A DNA stretch of 26,842 nucleotides from the NCBI GenBank assembly GCA_015680685.1, contig MNCI01037790.1:375364-402205 (forward strand), written 5' to 3'. The position numbers and the translations under genes are program-made. Numbering within the stretch: position 1 is the first letter of the stretch; the number at the start of each line of letters is the position of its first letter. The notes beneath the pieces were generated by a model. That model saw nothing but the letters and a program-made list of their open reading frames with translations, made no database searches and was not told the origin of the DNA. Shown piece by piece: positions 19,491 through 26,842 of the stretch. This DNA comes from Gnetum montanum. Taxonomy: Eukaryota; Streptophyta; Gnetopsida; Gnetales; Gnetaceae.

Positions 19491-20560
19491 CAAAAAAACA
19501 CCACGTTGTGGGACTTGGTGCATTCAATTGGGTGGGATAGCCTACTTCCCAAGCTTGTGGGGAATTTGGCTCTACTAGATGGCAAACTCTTCACCAACTA
19601 GCAAGGTACCTCTATCATGTTTTGTGGAGTTAGGATTGAACTCACAGAAGATGCATTGGTCATGGTGTTAGGGGTGCCTACCACCAACGAAGAGATTTTG
19701 CTTGTCAAAAGAGGTCTACAAGAAGCATAGAGCTTCTTCTTGGGCTAGATCCCAAGAACTGTGTGTGGTCAGGTGCCATGATCTACCCTGCATGACCTTT
19801 GGTACTTGGCTATTAAATTGGTTGAGCATTACTTTGTGCAGTCAAGAGACGAGTTGAGGCTCTAGGGCATGCACTTCATGTTTTTATAGTGCCTCCAGAT
19901 GGGCTGTCAGGTGAACCTTCCAGAGTTTTTCCTAGCTTTCTTGAGGCAACAGAGGACCAGGAGACACTTTGATCTCATTCTTGCCCTGTCGTGCATGGTT
20001 GGGGAAGGACCCCAAATGGATCCTTCAGGTTCCCTAGGCCATGTAATTTATCATTGATCAAGGAAGCTAGCGAGTAGTCCTACAGACTACCCGATGGGGT
20101 TTGTGGTCTTGGCCCTTACAACCACTGGTAGACGACCTATTGAGCTTCACTTTGACATGGATGCGAGCACTGGCATGGTTTGAGCTAATCAAGCGAAGGT
20201 GGAGATGTAGCTCATGTCTACACATGAGGAGGCAACATTGGTGGCTTGGGTAGAGGAAAGTAGGATTTGGCAAGCAAAGTGGAAGGTAAGAGAGGAAATC
20301 TTTCAATAACAACTGCATGAGCTACAAATGCATCACTCCATGAAAGTGGAGGAGCTGCAACGACAATGGTTGGTTGGGAGGCCCTGGCCCAAGATGAACT
20401 TGAAGAATGGATTCAAGAAAAGCTTATGGAAGAAATGGAGAATAAGGTGTAGTGCCAAAAGGCATAAGAACAAGAGGCAGAAGAGCAACAGATCCACAAG
20501 GCCCAGGAAGACACAAAACAGTAAGAACGATTAATGCGGACTCCTAAGTCTAATGCCACA
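19491..20560 (+). pseudogene. Plant-transposon-type domain with coiled-coil tail, in frame after the LINE
   Basis: The frame used by the LINE C-terminus (codons from 19200) stays unshifted to about 20370, interrupted only by stops. Its protein includes LWDLVHSIGWDSLLPKL, LTEDALVMVLGVP, DLWYLAIKLVEHYFV and QVNLPEFFLAFLRQQ. This pattern resembles the large plant-specific retroelement domain annotated as 'putative plant transposon protein' or Athila ORF1-like; that assignment is from memory of the family. After a frameshift near 20370 the better frame is Glu/Gln/Lys-rich (EEWIQEKLMEEMENK), predicting a coiled coil. It could be a domain carried by this LINE lineage, a transduced sequence, or an older insertion within it. 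Confidence 0.5.
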
Positions 20561-21204
20561 ACCTAGCTACAAGCTAACAAATGCCCATATATGCAAATGC
20601 ACATTAACCGTGAGGCAACATGGCCAATGCTATGATGTCACATTTGAATTGCCCCTACCCCTCTCCATTCAAATGGCAGGGGATCCACTGAGGAACAAGC
20701 TTGAAGGGTAGAAGCCTTCAAAAATTTCCAAGAGGCTATGACCTTTGTCCACGAAGGAGTTCCATGCATAACTAGATGACTTGCATGCTACCCACAATCC
20801 GAACTACCATTGTGATAGGTTGTCTCGACACCCCTAGTGGTGGGGGTGTCTCATAGTCTTCCTTTTTTTTATTCTCTATGATGAAAAATGTCTTGTTGTT
20901 TGTTTTGGGGTTTTTGTCTATCTTTTTTAATTGCACCTAGTTTGTTTCAGTTTAATTCTTTTTAGTTTGTTGTTTTTGCATTTTGGTGTGGGGTGCTTTT
21001 CTACATCACTACTGTTAGTTTGGGATCGTTCATGATGAGTTTGCAAGTTGCAAGGGTTGGTTATGCCCACGTTTGGTTGTACTAGAACTCATTTGACCTA
21101 AGGTTGGGGACTTCTCATCTGTCGGTTGGCTACAAACTTATGTGGTCTATTTTTGTTTCCTAATCTATACATATTTTGGTTTATACATTTCCAAAGTTTT
21201 TCTA
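20561..21204 (+). other. 3' part of the LINE insertion, mostly non-coding
   Basis: No supportable gene. It contains a GC-rich hairpin (20827-20850) and a T-rich stretch (20860-21000), then leads into the A-rich tail at 21205. Confidence 0.45.
20827..20850. other. Perfect hairpin GACACCCC / GGGGTGTC
   Basis: Eight-base arms with an eight-base loop (TAGTGGTG), followed ten bases later by a T run. The role is unknown; it could be a secondary structure in the LINE 3' region. Confidence 0.5.
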
Positions 21205-21214
21205 GAAAAAAGAA

Positions 21215-22480
21215 AACTCAACCTAGGTGCAACCTTCCTAGTAAAGTGCCAAGGGTTGAATACTCAACCTACACATAACCTTCCCAATCAAGTATCAAGG
21301 GTTGAACTCAAGACAACATTTCATTATAATTTGTACAAAACAATATCTGCAGTCATTTTTCAATTCAACCTAGGCATAACCTACCTAATAAAGTACCTAA
21401 GGTTGAACTCAAGTCAATTCTATGTATGATTTGAATGGCAATGGACTATGTCCAAACTTTAAACCACAAGCATAAATAGATTTGACTATAGATTTTCTAG
21501 CAACATTCTAGTATGTTTTAACAAAATAGTACCTTCAATCATTTTTCAACTCAACCTAGGCACAACCTGCCTAATAAAGTAACCACAGTTGAACTCAAGT
21601 CAATTCTATGCATGATCTAGATGGCTATTGACTATGTCCAAACTTTAAACACAAACACACACATATTTGACTATAGGTTTTCCTAATCCAACAATAATTT
21701 TTTGAGAACCTTACAATACTTCCTAAACTCAAGTCAATTCTATATATGATCTCAATGACTATTGACTATGTCCAAACTTTAAACACAAACACACACATAT
21801 TTGACTATAGGTTTTCCTAATCCAACAATAATTTTTTGAGAACCTTACAATACTTCCTAAACTCAAGTCAATTCTATATATGATGTCAATGACTATTGAC
21901 TACGTCCAAACTTTAAACCATAGGCACAAATAGATTTAACTATAGATTTTCTAAATTCAATCATAGTTTTTTGAGAAACTTCAAGTATACATAAAATAAA
22001 AGTTCAAAATAGTGTCCATGTTTGAACACAAGACACAACATTTAGTATTATTTGTACACAATAGCAATCATTTTTCAACTCAACCTAGGCACAACATACC
22101 CAATAAAGTACCCAAGGTTGAACTTAAATCAAATCTATGTATGATTTCAATGGCTATTATCTATATCCAAACTGTAAGCATTGGTAGATTTGACTATATA
22201 TTTTCTAAGTCCATTGATAGTTTTTTTTTTTTTTGAGAAAATCCAGTATATATCAAATAAAAGTTCAAAAGGTGCTCATGTTTGAACTCAAGACATAACA
22301 TTTGAATATTATTTGTACAAAACAACAATCATTTTTCAACTCAACCTAGAGACAACTTGCACAATAAGGTGCCCAAAGTTGAACTATGATCTCAATGGAT
22401 GTTGTCTATGTCCAAACTTTAAATGACAAGCACAAGTAGATTTGACTATAGATTTTCCAAATCCAACCATAGTTACTATG
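21215..22480 (+). repeat. Right block of the CTCAACCTAGGCACAAC repeat array
   Basis: It continues the array broken at 17038, in the same orientation. Copies of CAATCATTTTTCAACTCAAC occur at about 21352, 21537, 22068 and 22328. Here the units are longer because they include a second module (GTCCAAACTTTAAAC, TTTGACTATAGATTTTC, TTTTTTGAGAA). One 134-bp piece is duplicated almost exactly (21622-21889). Confidence 0.75.
21622..21889 (+). repeat. 134-bp near-perfect tandem duplication
   Basis: 21622-21755 and 21756-21889 agree almost base for base, both running from the CTATTGACTATGTCCAAAC area through CACACACATATTTGACTAT. Neighbouring units of the array are clearly more diverged, so this duplication is younger. 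Confidence 0.85.
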
Positions 22481-22484
22481 ACAT

Positions 22485-22830
22485 CCAATAAAAGTTTAGA
22501 ACTCATAAATTGAAGATTTAAAAGTCAAGAATGGTACTGAAATTGGAAATATTTATGTATAAATATACACTGTCTCAAGGAAAAAAATTAATGTTTAGTA
22601 TACACAGGTAAAAGGCAGAGGAGATACAAATCTCAAACATTTAACAAGCATAGTAATTGATACAGTAATATGTAAAATTCCACAAGAAGTAACGACTTGC
22701 ATACAAATAGGAATTGAGTCTCTTTAATAATACTAGAAAATTTCTATGCACCAGAATGTAGATCTTATTATATCAAATTAAATTTGTTTGCCTAATTTAA
22801 ATGGAAAACAGTACTGAAGAGAAGACTTGA
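22485..22830. repeat. Dispersed repeat, copy 2
   Basis: Collinear with about 7015-7340 (shared words CCAATAAAAGTTTAGAAC, TTAGTATACA, AATTGATA, GAATTGAGTC). It follows the repeat array directly. Confidence 0.55.
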
Positions 22831-23290
22831 AGTTCCTTCAAGAAACTTCTTATAACCTAGCACAAACTCTATACTTCTTGAACCTACTTCTTTATTTTCC
22901 ATTTTAATAAAGTCTTAGCTCATTGTTGTGCAAATATAAGTTCATGTTTTCATTTTTGTGTATGTTTTCATTTTGGATTTGCAATTCCATTTCCATTTAT
23001 GATCTTCGTTTACGTTTCTTTTGACACTTCCATAAGTCCCTGGGTGATTGGCCAAACTGTCAAGGGTACCTTGAATCCCATTTTTTGAAGGCCCTTGGGA
23101 TTCGAGGCTAAAACTATTTTGACACTTGGGATATTCCAATTTTGGTTCTAGTAATCCAATTTTTCAAGTCCAACACTTGGTATTGTAGAGTTGTCCAAAA
23201 GATGTAAAATCAAACTCTTACATGGTGTCAAAGAAAAGTTAAGGATTGCCTATGAGAGCAAGTAGTTATGGATCAACAAGAAATAGTATG
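22831..23290. other. Unassigned spacer
   Basis: Nothing convincing. It includes T-rich stretches with ATGTTTTCATTTT repeated at about 22942 and 22965. The minus-strand open frame at 22942-23139 runs through that simple repeat and I do not call it a gene. Confidence 0.5.
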
Positions 23291-24730
23291 ATGGTTGCAG
23301 ATATAAGAATGAAACAATGTGTTTAGGAAGTGCAACAATTCATAAACAAGTGAATGTTACATATGGCAATTGGGAAACTAAGAAAACTATAAATGGAGAT
23401 AAGAGAACTTCAAAACAAAGTACGAGATAATGCATTGAAGTTTATCAAAAGGGAAAAAAGTTAAGATTACAAAAATATTGAAGTTGAGAGACATGAAGTC
23501 TATTTGTGAGCAAATGAAGCTTCTAAGGATAGCCCTAGAGAGAAGGCTTGAAGCTTCTACCACATCAGAAGGTTAGAGTAACATCAATATGAATGATTTA
23601 TTTTTTGAACATTGTATTGAGTATGTCATCTATGTACTCTTATGAATAGAGAATAATTTGGATGAGATTTTGGACTACATAAAGAAGGAAGACTACACCA
23701 AAAGTAGTTATGAAGATAAGAGGATGCAAATCTTTAACACCCATGGGCAAATAAAGAGACAATACAATTGTAATCAAAGGCCTACGAATAAGCCTCAATT
23801 TCCTAAGTCTAAATGGAATAGATATAAATAACCCTACTGTCCTATGCTACTTGATGAAAAGCATGTCCTTTGTAATCCATGGAAGAAACACATTAAGGTT
23901 TTTTTTTATAAAACTTAACTTAATTTCTTGTAAACATGTGTAAAGAAAGAAATCAAGAATAAAGGAAGAATGTTTCATAATAAATCATTGTACTACAAAA
24001 TATTCCTACCTCAAGCATTAAATGCATCTTAATCACATGAATAATCATAAATTTTGAATGGATGAAGATTGAAATTCCCTAATTTGCAATCGTTTGTATG
24101 ATTTTGAATGAGGGTTTCTAAGCAAAAACAATAAGACAGTAGCAAGAATTATCATATGTGAGTCTAGCAAGGTTGTTTTATAATCATTCCCATCAATTCA
24201 AAGGTGTTATGTAGTGGTAAAGATGAATCTAGAAAAGAAAATTATCTTTGATGCTATTCATGCCAATAAGGAAGCATTTGTGATGCCTCCACTAACTCCA
24301 GTTAGGAGTGAACTAAAGATTAAATGCACCTACAATTTGAATTATTTGGAATTTTTGGCATATCATTAGGTGCATGATCAACAAGAGCAACTTGGCATGG
24401 GTGGTTACATAGAATTTGAAATTCATTAGGAGAATTGATGACATATGTGGAGATAAATCAAACTTTGCAATTCTATCAAGATAGCATCATTGAAATCTTC
24501 TATTGGGATAAGTTTGTCTACCTACCCATTAATGAAGAATTGATTAGATTTGCTACTAAGAATAAAAATATCTATTTTTTGTTTGTGGATACCCATTCTA
24601 TTAATTGTGAGGTCCTAGCACATGTCCTTATTTCCATACAATGTTTTCAAGATAATTGTACAAGTGTTTGGATTAATGTTGATCTACTGAAAGAACCCCT
24701 ATGTTTTATTATAAAAATCTACAAATAGAT
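23291..24730 (+). pseudogene. Decayed coding region, possibly Gag-like
   Basis: Coding-like stretches: MVADIRMKQCV...LQNKVRDNALKFIK (23291-23460, frame 2), then frame 3 from 23508. Frame 3 reads EQMKLLRIALERRLEA, EDKRMQIFNTHGQIKRQ and a basic Asn/Pro/Lys-rich patch, then YCPMLLDEKHVLCNPWKKH (23835-23891). The Cys/His spacing recalls a degenerate zinc knuckle at the end of a retroelement Gag. A later open stretch in frame 3 (24435-24728, with LQFYQDSIIEIFYWDKFVYL) is unlike anything I know. Several stops break it. Whether it belongs with the coiled-coil frame at 24961 is unknown. Confidence 0.35.
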
Positions 24731-24960
24731 GGATTGTACTAATCATAGAATCAATTTTTAGTGGGGTCTCTTAAAACCTTGTTTTACATCTAAGCCTGGA
24801 AATTGAAGTGTACTTGAGCAAAAATCATAGTGTACAATTTTTATTGTGTACTTACGAAACTTAAGTATAAGACAGTTAACAAGTTTGGCTTTGGTGGACT
24901 CCTGACTTTCTTAGCCAAAAATTTTGCAATAGGGTAGTACTTGCTTAATTACTAGCATTA

Positions 24961-26424
24961 GTGGTAGTAGTTGTTTTATTAGTAGAAAGAGAGATTACAA
25001 ATTTGAATGACCAATATAAGATCATGACTAAAGAAATTGTGATCGTAACAATAGAACAGAGCATAACTATTCTTATGGAAAGAACAAGAACAACCATAAG
25101 AAGATCTACCAAGCATGCCCTGCCATCTGCATCATCAAAAGTAAGTTCATCAAAGAAATCTAGAGTCATCCTAGTTATTTGTAAGACTACTAAAGAAAAA
25201 GGAAAACAGATGGCTCTACCTAAGAAACAACAATAGTATGGTGATGATTTTTTCCTCATCCCTTCTTCAAATTATGTCAATATTTTAGATCTTAAGTTGT
25301 TTACAAGTGTCCAAATTCATGATGTGGTTACCTTAGTAGAGAATAATCAAATCATACATCTAACTAAGGCAACACATACACTGAGAGCTTGTGTCAACTT
25401 CATGTCTACAAAAACATGTTAGATGATTGAAGCATAAAACTATTTGTCATATATAAGAATTCCATACTTTCATGAATGGAATAGCAATAAGAACTTCTGC
25501 GAGCAATTGGTGCAACAATGGAGTAAAGATGTAAATGCAATAGTCAAAGTTGATGTTAAATGTTAACTGGATTCTAGATTAGAGAATGTTTTGAATGATC
25601 ATGAGCTCATAAGAGCTCGAGTATATTTGTACGTGGAATTCATGACTTACTATGTTGCATTCATAGTTGAAGATAATAAAGGTGATGAAATTCCCAAGGC
25701 TATCAAGAAATTGTCACTCATTGAGAAGGAGAAAGAAGATTGAAACACAATGTTATAAGTGTGGATCAAAAAATATAATAAACTGAAGACAAATTTTTAG
25801 AAGTTTGCTCACATGTTGAATCAATATAAGGCACAAATTAGGTCTAACTTATAGCTCTTGGATCAAGGGAAAAATCAAGTGGAAATTATGCCTCCTAAAT
25901 CATTAATAGAGGCTTCAAAGAGGAAGGAACATAAAAAAAAAGAGTTAGAAGATCTTAAAGGAAAGAATTCAAGACTGAAGCAAGAAGTAAAAGATCTTTT
26001 TAAGACCAATCAAAAACTTGTATGAGAGCATCAAGTGTTGCAAGTCAATATCCAAGGAGTTAAAGAGCAAATGCATCTAGCAAATACACTAGTTGAGGAA
26101 TATTGCTTGAAGTTGAGTGTAAAAGAAGGTGAAATCATTACCTTTCAAGAAGAACTAACACAACTACAAAAAGAAATGGAGTTCTTAAAGGCCATCGTAA
26201 AGCAACCTAAGGTTTTGTCATTTTCAGCTTCAGAAACATCAATTGATATAGTTGTTGCAAAAATTCTTTAACATATTAGTGATAATCCTCTTCCTACACC
26301 ATCATTTGAAGTAGTTCCTAGTGCTACGAGTGAAGTACAATCTCAAGTTTTGGTATTATCATTTGATCTAGCATCTCCCTCCTTTCTTTTTGCTAAGATG
26401 GAATCCATTTGGTGTATTCCTTAG
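24961..26424 (+). pseudogene. Long coiled-coil protein pseudogene, frame intact, ten stops
   Basis: One frame stays readable for about 488 codons from 24961 to the TAG at 26422. Before that terminal stop, ten in-frame stops interrupt it (TAG at 25234, 25420, 25798, 25852; TAA at 25435, 25564, 25756, 26269; TGA at 25741, 26023). All could arise from Gln or Arg codons by one C-to-T change. The N-terminal third is Ser/Lys-rich (SSSKKSR, KTTKEKGKQ). The middle holds FLIPSSNYVNILDLKLF and YVEFMTYYVAFIVED. The C-terminal half is charged and heptad-like (KKELEDLKGKNSRLKQEV; about 25920-26210), predicting a coiled coil, then a Ser/Pro-rich tail. It is not a family I recognise. A retroelement accessory frame is likely, but a host gene copy is possible. 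Confidence 0.5.
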
Positions 26425-26527
26425 ATTGGGATCCCATGATGTAATGTTGGCTTGAGATATTAATAAAGAGAATCAATTCCTTATGTTTGTTTCAGAATTC
26501 AATATCATTTTCTTTTCTATGAATTAG
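26425..26527. other. Short AT-rich spacer before the last LTR
   Basis: It contains AATAAAG at 26463-26469, possibly a polyadenylation signal of the preceding frame. No primer-binding site or polypurine tract adjoins the following LTR. Confidence 0.35.
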
Positions 26528-26842
26528 TCATGAGCGGCAGAGGTACCCCTACGCTCAACCATATGAATACGAGCATTTTCACGCACAATCCTGTCGAACT
26601 CTGCAGATGGACTAGTTGTGGCACCTAGACAGTTATCCTTAGGTCGCAGTTCGTTGTCTTCCCACCTGGACTAGTATTTATATTTGTCACGTATGGTTTA
26701 GTCTAGAGTGAGGTGTATGATATGTTCTAATTCTAATGCTACTCCTGATGGCAATGGAAAATAATATTAACTAAGCTAAGATAGGAGGGAAAGGGTGAGA
26801 ATTTATTATAGCCTAAGTGCAACGAGCAACCGATTCCTTGAT
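26528..26842 (-). mobile_element. Partial LTR (copy G), cut by the window end
   Basis: The LTR's terminal part on the minus strand: GGGGTACCTCTGCCGCTCATGA ends at 26528 (terminal CATCA drifted). The interior carries family words such as CTCAACCATATGAATACGAG (+) and the GGACTAGT box. No PBS lies on its inner side, so it is a solo or truncated copy. U3 and promoter are outside the window. Confidence 0.8.

Larger units (their letters stand above)
17039..21214 (+). mobile_element. 5'-truncated LINE retrotransposon inserted in the repeat array
   Basis: A 4,176-bp insertion flanked by AACTCAA (17032-17038 and 21215-21221) and ending in an A-rich tail (GAAAAAAGAA, 21205-21214). Both are hallmarks of target-primed reverse transcription. 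Removing it and one AACTCAA restores a regular array unit. The plus strand encodes a LINE reverse transcriptase without the upstream endonuclease, hence 5' truncation, then a C-terminal zinc-binding domain. A further domain unusual for a LINE follows in the same frame (see separate entries). Numerous stops and at least two frameshifts make it inactive. Confidence 0.75.

Noticed and set aside
20328-20534. Lys/Arg-rich 68-codon frame as a separate basic protein
   Set aside because: The neighbouring frame gives a better continuation (Glu/Gln-rich coiled coil) of the upstream domain; the basic product is most likely a shadow after a frameshift near 20370.

Overview
The window looks like intergenic, repeat-filled nuclear DNA of a plant, probably a seed plant with a large genome; I cannot name the species. 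It is AT-rich and I found no intact host gene. Plant markers are a Ty3/Gypsy-type Gag-protease reading frame, a primer-binding site matching plant tRNA-Asp, a non-LTR (LINE) reverse transcriptase with the plant-type C-terminal zinc-binding domain, and tRNA-Val(CAC)-like pseudogenes.

The main player is one LTR-retrotransposon family with LTRs of about 760-910 bp. LTR ends read TGATG...CATCA. A TATAAATA box sits in U3, an AATAAAG signal lies downstream, and U3 carries palindromic GATATC/CGCGATATCGCG units. Seven LTR segments are visible: 1-441 (cut by the window edge), 4036-4945, 5261-6100 (solo LTR, duplication ATAGT), 8206-8595 plus 15690-16160 (one solo LTR split in two, duplication AAAGG), 8596-9443 and 14922-15684 (the two LTRs of one complete element, duplication CTTTT), and 26528-26842 (cut by the window edge).

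The complete element (8596-15684, minus strand, 7.1 kb) has LTR, PBS, Gag-protease, a long non-coding 3' part, a polypurine tract and LTR, but no reverse transcriptase, RNase H or integrase, so it must have depended on an autonomous partner. A relative at 442-4026 (plus strand) carries gag only. The complete element sits inside an older solo LTR, giving a two-layer nest dated in relative order by two perfect target-site duplications.

Layout: 1-441 LTR; 442-2098 gag pseudogene; 2099-4026 3' internal part ending in a polypurine tract; 4036-4945 LTR; 5256-6105 solo LTR with duplications; 6106-8200 AT-rich DNA with a tRNA-Val-like pseudogene and dispersed repeats; 8201-16165 the nest; 16166-17038 tRNA-Val-like remnant and a repeat array; 17039-21214 a 5'-truncated LINE inserted in that array; 21215-22830 rest of the array and a dispersed repeat; 22831-26527 decayed coding-like DNA including a long coiled-coil pseudogene; 26528-26842 LTR.

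Reading frames are mostly preserved but punctured by TAG, TGA and TAA codons. This fits C-to-T decay of methylated cytosines in silenced transposons. Coordinates of decayed pseudogenes are approximate; LTR and duplication coordinates were read base by base.
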